The notes beneath the pieces are model-generated. The model had not been told where the DNA came from, did no database searches, and was given only the letters and a program-made list of their open reading frames with translations. Positions 44,285 through 52,652 of a stretch of 64,000 bases of DNA are shown here, piece by piece (the stretch's first letter is position 1; each line of letters starts with the position of its first letter). Both the position numbers and the translations under genes were made by a program. The DNA is from Rufibacter hautae (GTDB lineage: Bacteria; Bacteroidota; Bacteroidia; Cytophagales; Hymenobacteraceae). The stretch spans positions 862,589-926,588 of the forward strand of contig NZ_VKKY01000001.1 of NCBI RefSeq assembly GCF_008271695.1, read 5' to 3'.

Positions 44285-44887
44285 GTGTCGTCCGTCTTTT
44301 TCACTTACCTTCAATTAGGCTTTCACCACATTTTCAACCTTCAGGCGTATGACCACATGGTGTTTGTGCTGGCCATGTGCGCCATGTATTCTGGTAGCGA
44401 GTGGCGCCGCATCCTGGCCCTGGTCACCAGCTTTACCATCGGGCACTCCATCACGCTGGCTTTGTCTACCCTTAACCTGATAAAGTTCAATACTGCCCTC
44501 ATAGAACTGCTTATTCCCATCACCATTCTGCTCACGTGTTTGTACAATTTCACCCAGTTGGGTAAGGTCAAAAAGAAAGGTGGCGCGGTCTGGTCTTTGA
44601 ACAACGCATTCGCGGTTTTCTTCGGGTTAATCCATGGCATGGGCTTCTCCAATTACCTTAAGTCTCTCCTGGGTCAGGGGCAGAACATCGTGCTGGAATT
44701 GCTGGCGTTCAATGTGGGCATTGAATTTGGCCAGTTGTTGATTGTTGTAATCGCGCTTATGCTTAACTTCCTTCTCACCAGGGCCTTGCCCGTACAGAAA
44801 CGGGATTGGGCACTGGGCATCAGCAGCGCAGCCGGGGCCATTGCGCTTATGTTGATTTTAAGCCAGGATTTTTCAGCCATTTTCTGA
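44285..44887 (+). CDS. HupE/UreJ-like membrane protein
   Basis: A 200-residue integral membrane protein of the HupE/UreJ_2 type with six hydrophobic segments. Conserved histidines and acids of the family occur in FHHIFNLQAYDHMVFVLAM, SFTIGHSITLAL and VFFGLIHGMGFSNYL. HupE and UreJ relatives are thought to move nickel, but no hydrogenase or urease genes are near, and a wider role is possible. Translation seems to start at GTG 44285, because the next ATG would cut off the conserved His residues. The DnaJ-domain gene follows after 54 bases. Confidence 0.85.
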   Translation: MSSVFFTYLQLGFHHIFNLQAYDHMVFVLAMCAMYSGSEWRRILALVTSFTIGHSITLALSTLNLIKFNTALIELLIPITILLTCLYNFTQLGKVKKKGGAVWSLNNAFAVFFGLIHGMGFSNYLKSLLGQGQNIVLELLAFNVGIEFGQLLIVVIALMLNFLLTRALPVQKRDWALGISSAAGAIALMLILSQDFSAIF

Positions 44888-44941
44888 AAAACGAGTATAA
44901 AACAGGAATGCCCCTGCTTTCCTCTTTTCTAAGCCGCATCC

Positions 44942-45565
44942 ATGCTGACTGAGTCTTACCGCGTATTAGGAGTCCCTTTTGGCGCCGAGATGCCCCAGGT
45001 AAGGCATGCCTACCGGAAGTTGGTCTTGCAGTACCATCCAGACAGAAACAAAGACCCCGAGGCGCCGGCCATGTTCCTGCGCATCCAGTCGGCGTATGAG
45101 TACCTGCAGCGGTTCAAGGAGGTAAAGGCGGCCGCGCCCAATGCCTCCTATTCCTACACGGCGCCTCCCAAGCAGCAGTCTGACTGGGAGAAATATGAGT
45201 TTGTCTATGATCCGCCGTCCGATCCCAAAGAGTACCTGGCCTGGGCCGCCGTAGCCCAGGAACGGGCCCGCCGCCAGCGCGAGAAAGACCATGAGGCCTA
45301 CGTGCAACGCACCCTGGAGATGAAGAAAAAGTGGTGGTACGCCATTGCCTGGGGCAGCAGTTACCTGGTGCTCTTGCTGGGCTTCCTTACGGGCTTCATC
45401 TTTATACTGGTTCCCTTCCTTTTCTTCTATTCCGGGCAATACAAGCACCTGTTGCTGGGCGTGATCACGGTTCCCATTGGGTCAGCCATCTTCCGGCTCA
45501 TGAAGACCCTCCGGCAGGATATCAAAAAGCACTTTGGGGAGGATCTTCCCCAAATGTCTAAATAA
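44942..45565 (+). CDS. DnaJ-domain membrane protein
   Basis: 207 residues. An N-terminal J domain (residues 4-60) has the HPD tripeptide in YHPDRNKDPE, so it can stimulate an Hsp70 ATPase. A charged linker with AVAQERARRQREKDHEAYVQ (helical, about 100-125) leads to two membrane segments (WYAIAWGSSYLVLLLGFLTGFIFILVPFLFFY and HLLLGVITVPIGSAIF). It is not a full DnaJ: the Gly/Phe and zinc regions are missing. It probably recruits DnaK to the membrane. It is likely co-transcribed with the HupE-like gene. Confidence 0.87.
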   Translation: MLTESYRVLGVPFGAEMPQVRHAYRKLVLQYHPDRNKDPEAPAMFLRIQSAYEYLQRFKEVKAAAPNASYSYTAPPKQQSDWEKYEFVYDPPSDPKEYLAWAAVAQERARRQREKDHEAYVQRTLEMKKKWWYAIAWGSSYLVLLLGFLTGFIFILVPFLFFYSGQYKHLLLGVITVPIGSAIFRLMKTLRQDIKKHFGEDLPQMSK

Positions 45566-45580
45566 GAGCACGTCTGCTTT

Positions 45581-45588
45581 TATCTTTG
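45581..45588 (+). promoter_or_regulatory. -7 element before the M1 peptidase gene
   Basis: TATCTTTG matches TAnnTTTG, 59 bases before the ATG. A TTG at the right distance is lacking. Confidence 0.4.
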
Positions 45589-45647
45589 CGCAGAATTGCC
45601 CAATTTGCTATTTCTCACAATCAGACAAACACAACCTTCAACACTAA

Positions 45648-47981
45648 ATGAAACAATTCTTACTCGCCTCCGGGCTGCTCCTAGGTTTGGCAGTACCGGC
45701 TCTGGCGCAGGAAAACATTGACAAGTCCAAGTTCAGGCAACTGGCGCAGGAATTGCCCACCCCCAATACCTACCGTACCGCTTCCGGCGCCCCGGGCCAT
45801 GAGTACTGGCAGCAGCGCGCTGACTACAACATCAAGGCCGAGCTCAACGACGACAATCAGTCGCTCACCGGCTCGGAGACCATCACCTATACCAACCTCT
45901 CGCCAGATGTTTTGACGTACCTGTGGGTGCAGCTGGACCAGAACATCTTTGAGAAGAACTCCATGACCAACCTCACCCGCACGAACCGGATCCCGGACAA
46001 GCCTACCTTCGGGGTGGCCGAGGCGCTGGCCGAGCAGACGTTTGACGGCGGGTACAAAATCAAGTCGGTGAAGGATGCCAACGGCAAGGCTTTGCCGCAC
46101 ACCATCAACTTCACCATGATGCGCATTGACCTGCCCCAGCCCTTGAAGCCGAAGCAGTCTGTGAAATTCAGCATTGAGTGGTCTAACCTCATCAATGACC
46201 AGAAAAAGCAAGGTGGCCGCGGTGGTTACGAGTTCTTCCCCGAAGACGGCAATTACGAGTACCAGATGGCCCAGTGGTTCCCGCGCATGGCCGTGTACGA
46301 TGACGTGAACGGTTGGCAGCACAAGCAGTTCCTGGGCACCGGCGAATTCGCCCTTCCGTTCGGGGATTACAAAGTTAGCTTGACCGTTCCCGCTGACCAC
46401 GTGGTCGCCTCTACCGGCGAACTGCAGAACATGGACGTGCTCACCAGCGCGCAACGCAGCCGCCTGGCCCAAGCCCAAAAAGCGAACAAACCTGTTTTGA
46501 TTGTGACGCCAGACGAAGCCCTGCGCGCCGAGAAAAACAAAGCCAAAGGCAAGAAGACCTGGACGTTTGTGGCCAAAGACGTGCGCGATTTCGCGTGGGC
46601 CTCTAGCCGCAAGTTCATCTGGGATGCCATGAACGTGAACTACGCCGGCAAAAACACGCTGGCCATGAGCTATTACCCTAAAGAAGGCAACCCATTGTGG
46701 GGCCAGTATTCCACTGAGGTAGTGGCGCATACCATCAGAACGTACTCCAAGTTCACCATTGACTACCCGTATCCGGTGGCCATCTCCGTACACGGTGCCG
46801 TGGGCGGCATGGAGTACCCGATGATCTCCTTCAACGGCGGCCGTCCAGAGAAAGATGGTTCTTACACGGAGCGCACCAAATACGGCATGATTTCCGTGAT
46901 CATCCACGAAGTGGGCCACAACTTCTTCCCGATGATCATCAACTCTGATGAGCGCCAGTGGACCTGGATGGACGAAGGCCTGAACACCTTTGTGCAGTAC
47001 CTGGCCGAGCAAGAATGGCAGCGTGACTACCCGTCTAGCCGTGGTGAGCCCCGCAACATGACCACCTACATGAAGATGGACAAAAGCATGCAGCAGCCTA
47101 TCATGACCAATTCTGAGTCTATCACGCAGCTGGGCAACAACGCCTACGGCAAACCGGCCACGGCCCTGAACATCCTGCGCGAGACCGTAATGGGCCGCAA
47201 ATTGTTTGACTACGCCTTCAAAGAATACTGCCGCCGCTGGGCCTTCAAACACCCCATGCCGGCAGACTTCTTCCGCTCCATGGAAGACGCTTCGGGCACG
47301 GACCTGGATTGGTTCTGGAGAGGCTGGTTCTACACCACCGACCACGTAGAGCAAGAACTGACCGGCGTGAAATGGTACTCTGTGGACACCCGCAACCCCG
47401 AGGTGGAGAACGCCAAACGCAGAACCGAGATCAACGCCGCGCCTAAGAGCCTGTCACAGCAGCGCAACCTGCAGGACATCCCTAAAACCCTGCTGGACTC
47501 CAAACCAGAGCTGAAGGATTTCTACAACACCTATGACCCTTTGGCCGTGACCGAGGAAAGCAAAGCGCAGTACCAGAAATACCTGCAATCGCTGGCCCCA
47601 GAAGAACGCGCCCTATTACAGAAAGGCCTGAATTTTTACGAAGTAGGTATCAAAAACAACGGCGGCCTGGTAATGCCGGTGGTGATGCAGATGACCTACC
47701 AAGACGGCACTTCGGAGATTGTGCGCATCCCCGCGGAGATCTGGCGCTACGACGAGAAAGAGATCACCAAGGTGTTTGTGACCGAGAAACCGGTAGCCAG
47801 CTTCATGCTGGATCCTTTCCAAGAAACCGCCGATATTGACATGAACAACAACTCGTATCCGCAGCGTCCGCAGCCAAGCCGTTTCGAGCTGTTCAAAGAG
47901 CAACCCCGCGGCATCACGCCCAACCCGTTGCAGCAGCAGACCCAACGCCAGGCAGCACCCCGTTCGCAAGGCGGTAACTAA
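45648..47981 (+). CDS. M1 family metallopeptidase, secreted
   Basis: 777 residues. The signal peptide QFLLASGLLLGLAVPALAQ precedes an aminopeptidase N-like fold. The zinc motif is HEVGH (His420, Glu421, His424) with the third ligand Glu443 in DEGLN, 18 residues after the second His. The exopeptidase motif GAMEN is replaced by GGMEYP, keeping the Glu but not the Asn. After residue 560 the chain departs from classical APN and ends in a Q/P/R-rich tail. It probably trims peptides in the periplasm or outside the cell. It is monocistronic. Confidence 0.92.
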   Translation: MKQFLLASGLLLGLAVPALAQENIDKSKFRQLAQELPTPNTYRTASGAPGHEYWQQRADYNIKAELNDDNQSLTGSETITYTNLSPDVLTYLWVQLDQNIFEKNSMTNLTRTNRIPDKPTFGVAEALAEQTFDGGYKIKSVKDANGKALPHTINFTMMRIDLPQPLKPKQSVKFSIEWSNLINDQKKQGGRGGYEFFPEDGNYEYQMAQWFPRMAVYDDVNGWQHKQFLGTGEFALPFGDYKVSLTVPADHVVASTGELQNMDVLTSAQRSRLAQAQKANKPVLIVTPDEALRAEKNKAKGKKTWTFVAKDVRDFAWASSRKFIWDAMNVNYAGKNTLAMSYYPKEGNPLWGQYSTEVVAHTIRTYSKFTIDYPYPVAISVHGAVGGMEYPMISFNGGRPEKDGSYTERTKYGMISVIIHEVGHNFFPMIINSDERQWTWMDEGLNTFVQYLAEQEWQRDYPSSRGEPRNMTTYMKMDKSMQQPIMTNSESITQLGNNAYGKPATALNILRETVMGRKLFDYAFKEYCRRWAFKHPMPADFFRSMEDASGTDLDWFWRGWFYTTDHVEQELTGVKWYSVDTRNPEVENAKRRTEINAAPKSLSQQRNLQDIPKTLLDSKPELKDFYNTYDPLAVTEESKAQYQKYLQSLAPEERALLQKGLNFYEVGIKNNGGLVMPVVMQMTYQDGTSEIVRIPAEIWRYDEKEITKVFVTEKPVASFMLDPFQETADIDMNNNSYPQRPQPSRFELFKEQPRGITPNPLQQQTQRQAAPRSQGGN

Positions 47982-48036
47982 GCAACCTATTTTGGGCGCG
48001 TTTTCCTGAAAACAGCCTCAAAACAATAACTCACCT

Positions 48037-48076
48037 AAAAGCCTCACCTGTTCATCTGGGTGGGGCTTTTGCTTTT
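48037..48076. terminator. Terminator between convergent genes
   Basis: AAAAGCCTCACC pairs with GGTGGGGCTTTT and is followed by GCTTTT. It lies between the M1 gene (+) and the lipoprotein gene (-). A GTTT...AAAC relative lies just before it (47990-48024). Confidence 0.75.
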
Positions 48077-48086
48077 ACCAGGATTT

Positions 48087-48587
48087 CTACTCTGGATTGA
48101 TGCACTGCCATTGCTGGCCGTTCCAGTAAACCCACCGCACCGCTTCTGGCTTCCGCAGGTCCAGCACTAGGCCACCACCTTTGATCCCGGGCAAGACAGA
48201 TCCTGCGCCCGCCGGGAAATGAGGCGTGGCTTTCCAGTAAGCGATTTCTTTGAAGTCTTTCAAGGCAGGCCACTGCCCTTCCGCCACTACCATGGCTTTG
48301 GCTGGATTCGCGCCCAGCACAAAAGCGATGGCAGGTTTCTGGGTGTGCTTGTTTTGCAGAAACACAGCGTAATCTGCCGTACTGTCTCCGTCAAAGTTCT
48401 CCTGCAGGTAGAAAGGATTGAGGTTAGGGTTGAGGGTGTACTGTGTTTTAAGATCGTTTTGCTCAAAAGCAGGCAAAAGTGCGTTAGGCAATTCATCCAA
48501 GGTTGGAGCAACCTGAGGTGATTTTGTAGGGAGACATCCCTCTAGCGTGAGCACCATGCCCAGGAACAATAGGTATTTTGGTTTCAT
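48087..48587 (-). CDS. Lipoprotein of unknown function
   Basis: A 166-residue lipoprotein (lipobox LEGC at Cys18). The segment NLNPFYLQENFDGDSTADYAVFLQNK resembles an FG-GAP or calcium-binding DGD loop, and the end VRWVYWNGQQWQCINPE is shared with small envelope proteins that read out a value, but no family is certain. It is a single gene facing the M1 peptidase. Confidence 0.72.
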   Translation of the reverse strand: MKPKYLLFLGMVLTLEGCLPTKSPQVAPTLDELPNALLPAFEQNDLKTQYTLNPNLNPFYLQENFDGDSTADYAVFLQNKHTQKPAIAFVLGANPAKAMVVAEGQWPALKDFKEIAYWKATPHFPAGAGSVLPGIKGGGLVLDLRKPEAVRWVYWNGQQWQCINPE

Positions 48588-48663
48588 GTAAGTTTACTGT
48601 CAGCTTGTCTTTAGAAGACAGCCATACGCCCGATATCCCTTGGCTGGCGTCAGAGGTAAAGAC

Positions 48664-48695
48664 AAAAAAAGGACTGCCCAGTATCTGAACAGTCC
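48664..48695 (-). terminator. Terminator of the carboxypeptidase-regulatory-domain gene
   Basis: On the minus strand, GGACTG.. and ..CAGTCC form a stem around a short loop, followed by seven T, 24 bases past the stop codon at 48719. Confidence 0.75.
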
Positions 48696-48718
48696 CTTGA
48701 AGCGGCAACAGCCTGCGT

Positions 48719-49411
48719 TTATTCTTTGTTTTTGAAATCCCCGTTCTTAATGGCTTTGATTACCTGGTACCACTTAATCGGGTCTAAGAGCGGGTTGGTG
48801 GCTCCGGGATTATAACCTCCCCTGCGCATCTGCTGCTGGTTCTGCAGGTTCATGTAGTTGCGGTGGTTAGAGTTGGCATCCATGGGCGTGTTCCGGAACA
48901 TCTGGTTCAGGATCTGCTGGCTCATGGCGCTCTCCTTGTCAATATCCTCAACCGGCGACTTCATGGCTAACACGGCTTGGGTAAAGTCGCGGAAGGTGGC
49001 ATAGGGGAAAACCCTGATCTCGGGCAGGGCCGTAGGATCTTCCAGCATCTCAATGATAATGGAGTAACTGTCTCGCTCAAAACTCTGCGGAATCACCAAA
49101 GACTGCTTGGCGTACCCCAGCGAACTGAACACCACGCTGTCGCCTGCCAGCACCGGCAAAGAGAAAAAGCCATATTCATTCGTATTGGTCCCGCGGCCGG
49201 CCTTGGGGATGTACACGCTGGCCCCCGGGATTCCCAGAAGGCTATCGCCGGCGGTCACTACCCCGGTTAACTGAATCACTTTTTTGGCTCCCTGGCCGTG
49301 CGCTGAAGTAAGGCTAATTCCTGAAAGAAGTAAGAGAACCACCAGAAAGCGCCCTAGATGCGCCCAACAGCGGGAATATAAAGGAGAAGGATTGAAATAT
49401 AGCGTAGTCAT
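48719..49411 (-). CDS. Carboxypeptidase-regulatory-like domain protein
   Basis: 230 residues. A signal peptide (FLVVLLLLSGISLTSAHGQ, preceded by a longer basic start) is followed by one CarboxypepD_reg-like beta-sandwich: VIQLTGVVTAGDSLLGIPGASVYIPKAGRGTNTNEYGFFSLPVLAGDSVVFSSLGYAKQSLVI. This module also begins SusC proteins, but here no TonB receptor follows. The C-terminal half is helical and Gln/Asn/Met-rich (NYMNLQNQQQMRRGGYNPG). It is probably periplasmic or surface-exposed; function unknown. Confidence 0.82.
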   Translation of the reverse strand: MTTLYFNPSPLYSRCWAHLGRFLVVLLLLSGISLTSAHGQGAKKVIQLTGVVTAGDSLLGIPGASVYIPKAGRGTNTNEYGFFSLPVLAGDSVVFSSLGYAKQSLVIPQSFERDSYSIIIEMLEDPTALPEIRVFPYATFRDFTQAVLAMKSPVEDIDKESAMSQQILNQMFRNTPMDANSNHRNYMNLQNQQQMRRGGYNPGATNPLLDPIKWYQVIKAIKNGDFKNKE

Positions 49412-49493
49412 GGATCAGTTCGTTTACAAGTATAGGCTTTTTATAGTATTTTGTGCCGAAGAGCTTTAAATTAATTTTACGAAGAGATACTCC

Positions 49494-49880
49494 ATGAGGC
49501 TCAAACATTTTAACGTCAGTTTTGGGGAACAAGTATTCAAAGCCATGAGTGACGTTTCCAGAATACGCGTCCTGAACCTGTTAATGCGCAACAAAGAGCT
49601 ATGTATCGCTGATCTGGAACTGGTGCTGGATTTCACCCAAACCAAGACCTCTCGCCACCTCATCTATTTAAAAAACACGGGTTTGGTATCTTACCGTAAA
49701 CAGGACCAATGGGCTTTTTATTACATCAAAGACGAAATGCTGGACTTTTTGCAACAGATGTTCGGGTACCTGGAAAAAGACCCGCTCTTGCTCAAAGACC
49801 AGGAAGTCTACCAGACGCTTTTCTCAAACCGCGAACTGGCCATTAACCGCCTACAGCAGCGGCATTTCACCGGCCTGTAA
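49494..49880 (+). CDS. ArsR/SmtB-type transcriptional regulator
   Basis: 128 residues, winged helix. AMSDVSRIRVLNLLMRNKELCIADLELVLDFTQTKTSRHLIYLKNTGLVSYRKQDQWAFYYI is the classic ArsR fold with recognition helix TQTKTSRHLIYLK. It has a single cysteine in CIADL and no CxC metal pair, so metal sensing is not supported. It is divergent from the gene at 48719-49411 and four bases upstream of the acyltransferase gene, forming an operon with it, so it may control that gene. Confidence 0.88.
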   Translation: MRLKHFNVSFGEQVFKAMSDVSRIRVLNLLMRNKELCIADLELVLDFTQTKTSRHLIYLKNTGLVSYRKQDQWAFYYIKDEMLDFLQQMFGYLEKDPLLLKDQEVYQTLFSNRELAINRLQQRHFTGL

Positions 49881-49884
49881 TTGC

Positions 49885-51003
49885 ATGCGTACCCTAGATG
49901 CCTCCGGGCGGTATTTCTCGGCATTGACCGGACTGCGCGCCGTAGCCGCTTACCTGGTGTATGCCCACCACGCCAAACCCCACGTTCCGTTTGCCACCTC
50001 TTTCTTTGATGCCTTGTCCCGGGAGGGCCACATGGGGGTGTCACTTTTCTTTGTGCTAAGCGGCTTCCTCATTGCCCTTAGATATAGCCAAAGTTTCAAG
50101 GAAAAGGAACCTAGCGGCTGGCGGCTATATTTCCTACACCGGGTGGCCCGCATCTATCCCGTTTATCTCATCTGCACCATTATCGCGTTGGTTTTCCGGC
50201 AGGATTTCAGACCTGGTTCATGGCTGGTCAATCTCTTCTTGGCGCAAGGCCTTTTTCCGCAGTACTCCTTCACGGGTATTGGCGTGGGCTGGTCCATGAC
50301 CGTAGAAGTATGTTTCTATGCGGCGGCTCCTTGGGTTTTATTGTACTGGCAAAAGTTGGGGCTGTTCCGGTGGTTTCTGATGACCCTGCTCGCCGGCGGC
50401 GGCTTACTCCTGATGGGGCAAATGCCTCTTTCCTTTCCAGTTGTTCCTGATTGGAATTTTCTGTTGAGGTCCACTTTCTTCGGGCGGTGCTTTGAATTCT
50501 ACATAGGCATCTGGTGTGCAAAAAGGTATCTGCTGTCGCCTGCCCAGCCATTTGTCCTTTCTAGAAGGGCAACTGGCGTATTCACCTATGTTGGCGTCTT
50601 TGGTGTCTTGACCATCATGCTGCTCATAGCCCCGGCACTTGCGCTGCTTCCGGATCTTCCTCCTTTAAAGGCCCTTTCCTTCCATATCATCAACAATTTT
50701 TTGCTTCCTGTTTTCATCGGAAGCCTGGTGACCGGGTTGGCTTTGGAAAAGACCGCGCTTGCTCGGCTACTCGGCTCTAGAATTGGAGAAGCGCTGGGAA
50801 AAGGTTCTTACATTTTCTACCTGGCCCATTACACCTTCGGGTTTGATGTCCTTTACTTTCATGTTTGGCAGAACAAAGGAGGTGTGTTGCTATTGCTGGC
50901 TTTGGCTTCGGTGGCGGGATATTATGTGTTAGAGGCTCCTTTGCACAAAAAAGCCCTTAAGATGTTTTCCCCACGAAGCTTTGTTGAAACTAAAAGCCTG
51001 TAG
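49885..51003 (+). CDS. Acyltransferase family 3 membrane protein (OafA/YrhL-like)
   Basis: A 372-residue acyltransferase-3 protein with about ten membrane segments. The family start is FSALTGLRAVAAYLVYAHHAKPHV, with the conserved Arg and His, followed by GVSLFFVLSGFLIALRYS and FLHRVARIYPVYL. Members transfer acetyl or succinyl groups to surface glycans, sterols or lipids from the cytoplasm outward. The ATG lies four bases after the ArsR stop, so the two are translationally linked. Target glycan unknown. Confidence 0.9.
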   Translation: MRTLDASGRYFSALTGLRAVAAYLVYAHHAKPHVPFATSFFDALSREGHMGVSLFFVLSGFLIALRYSQSFKEKEPSGWRLYFLHRVARIYPVYLICTIIALVFRQDFRPGSWLVNLFLAQGLFPQYSFTGIGVGWSMTVEVCFYAAAPWVLLYWQKLGLFRWFLMTLLAGGGLLLMGQMPLSFPVVPDWNFLLRSTFFGRCFEFYIGIWCAKRYLLSPAQPFVLSRRATGVFTYVGVFGVLTIMLLIAPALALLPDLPPLKALSFHIINNFLLPVFIGSLVTGLALEKTALARLLGSRIGEALGKGSYIFYLAHYTFGFDVLYFHVWQNKGGVLLLLALASVAGYYVLEAPLHKKALKMFSPRSFVETKSL

Positions 51004-51060
51004 AATGGTTTAAAAATAACAACTTTGTTATTCTGCTGCTTTTTAGTGAGCGTTTCTGAT

Positions 51061-51765
51061 ATGAAAAAGCCAAAAACTTACCGTCACCTGTTCTTCGACC
51101 TGGACCACACGCTGTGGGACTTCGAGAAGAACTCTGAAGAGACGCTATTCCATTTATACGACCAATACAAGTTAGACCAGCTGGGGAATTTCTCTCGGGA
51201 CTCGTTCTACAAAAAGTACAGTTTTGTAAACCAGCGCCTGTGGGACCTTTACCACAAAGGTAAGATCACGCAGCAGCAGCTCCGCGAGAATAGGTTTATC
51301 AAGTGTCTGACGGATCTGGGCATGGAGGCCACCGATGTGCCCGAGGGAATTAGCAAAGCCTTCATAGACCTCTGCCCCACTAAGACCGCGGTGTTCCCGT
51401 TCACCCATGAGGTTCTGGGCTATCTGAAAAATAAATACGTGCTGCACATCATCACCAACGGGTTCAAAGACGTGCAATACATTAAAATGAAATCGGCGAA
51501 GCTGGATGCCTACTTCTCTGAGATCATCACTTCTGATTGCATCAACTGCACCAAGCCAGACAAGCGCATTTTCCAGCATGCCCTGGACCGGGCCGGGGTA
51601 AGCGCCCAGGAGAGCCTCATGATTGGTGATAGCCTGGAAGCCGATGTGCTGGGTGCCATGAACGCGGGCATTGACCAGGTTTTTTTTAACCCCGAGAAGA
51701 AACGCCCTCGTCTGAAACCAACCTATGAAGTGCACTGCCTGAGCCAGTTGAAGACCTTTCTGTAA
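51061..51765 (+). CDS. YjjG-type HAD nucleotidase
   Basis: A 234-residue HAD hydrolase of the YjjG (TIGR02254) group, which removes phosphate from non-canonical pyrimidine and other nucleotides. Motif I is FFDLDHTLWDFEKNS (Asp13, Asp15), motif II is IITNG, motif III is the Lys in KPDKRIF, and motif IV is MIGDSLEADVLGA. The helical cap starts with YKLDQLGNFSRDSFYKKY. The ATG at 51061 was chosen over one 36 bases upstream, because homologues start just before YRHLFFDLD. A GTTT...AAAC hairpin follows at 51769. Confidence 0.92.
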   Translation: MKKPKTYRHLFFDLDHTLWDFEKNSEETLFHLYDQYKLDQLGNFSRDSFYKKYSFVNQRLWDLYHKGKITQQQLRENRFIKCLTDLGMEATDVPEGISKAFIDLCPTKTAVFPFTHEVLGYLKNKYVLHIITNGFKDVQYIKMKSAKLDAYFSEIITSDCINCTKPDKRIFQHALDRAGVSAQESLMIGDSLEADVLGAMNAGIDQVFFNPEKKRPRLKPTYEVHCLSQLKTFL

Positions 51766-51768
51766 CCT

Positions 51769-51804
51769 GTTTTAGGGTTCCTTTCCGCAAAACAGGCCTT
51801 AAAC
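51769..51804 (+). terminator. 36-nt GTTT...AAAC gene-end element
   Basis: It begins four bases after the stop codon: GTTTTAGGGTTCCTTT..AAAACAGGCCTTAAAC. Pairing is good at both ends. Confidence 0.5.
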
Positions 51805-51842
51805 GGGAACTCCCGCCAGGTAGGATTTGTCTATAATTTGGT

Positions 51843-51850
51843 TACTTTTG
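51843..51850 (+). promoter_or_regulatory. -7 element of the tmRNA promoter
   Basis: TACTTTTG matches TAnnTTTG, 42 bases before the mature tmRNA 5' end. TTG trinucleotides upstream are closer than the ideal spacing, so the -33 part is weak. Confidence 0.4.
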
Positions 51851-51892
51851 CAGGCATCGGCCGTAGAAGACCGAAAGAGTTCTTTCACAATT

Positions 51893-52262
51893 GGGGATGA
51901 CCGGAATTGACAGCTTGAGCAAGCTGGGTGTAAGCATGTCGGGAGTTGGCAGTTTTCCCGTAAATCAGAATTGACCGACGATTATCTGGCGAGTCTAACT
52001 ACGCCATGGCTGCCTAGTCTAGGTACTAAGCATTTTGCCATTGTCCTGCAGCTCCTCGGTTCGGTGGGGGCTGGTCACAGGGCATCGTAATGCCGATCTA
52101 GTGTAGGCCAAGGTGCGGGGTCTGCATGAAACTAAAGCATCTAAGGTGACTTCACAGGCCAGGCTTGGGCCTGGAGCCACACGAAAACCCAACCAAGACT
52201 AAACATGTAGAAAGCGCTCAAGTTTCCTTGTCTGGACCAGGGTTCGAATCCCTGCATCTCCA
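51893..52262 (+). ncRNA. ssrA: Transfer-messenger RNA (tmRNA)
   Basis: One-piece tmRNA of about 370 nt that rescues stalled ribosomes. The 5' GGGGATG (51893-51899) pairs with CATCTCC (52255-52261), with one G-U pair, to form the acceptor stem. The T arm GGGTTCGAATCCC lies at 52239-52252. The tag frame GGC GAG TCT AAC TAC GCC ATG GCT GCC TAG (51988-52017) encodes GESNYAMAA, a Bacteroidota-type tag ending AMAA instead of ALAA. The 3' CCA is not encoded. Pseudoknots are expected between these parts but were not folded in detail. Confidence 0.95.
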
Positions 52263-52264
52263 CA

Positions 52265-52323
52265 AAACACGCACACAAAAGCCTGATTATCAATTAGATA
52301 ATCAGGCTTTTGTGTGCGTGTTT
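52265..52323 (+). terminator. Strong intrinsic terminator after tmRNA
   Basis: A perfect 27-bp stem, from AAACACGCACAC to its complement, on a five-base AATTA loop directly follows the tmRNA 3' end. It is the longest perfect hairpin of the window. Confidence 0.9.
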
Positions 52324-52652
52324 AACCCTATCTAATAACCTCTTACGCATATATTAGTACAGACAGAAGTTTTGTTAGCACAAGCTTAGGAGAAAAGTCC
52401 TTGGTAAAATTTTATTTTACTTAGCTATTTACTTACTTAAATAGCGTATCTCACTTTGGAATTCGGCTGAAAGACAGAGAAGGGTTAATGGAAGTGCTTA
52501 GAGGCAAACAGCTGTTTTTGTGTGGTTTTCCAAAAAAGGGGCGGAAAACACATTCCCAACACATCTTATAAATCGGACCGCCTTTGGGCATAATTAAAAT
52601 ACCAAGAGTGGAAGAGAACAAAGGGTGGAACGAATCCACACCAAAAACAATC

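Noticed and set aside
45681-47354. 557-residue open frame on the minus strand
   Set aside because: Antisense to the M1 peptidase gene, which has full family motifs. The frame is open because of codon bias and its product is low-complexity.
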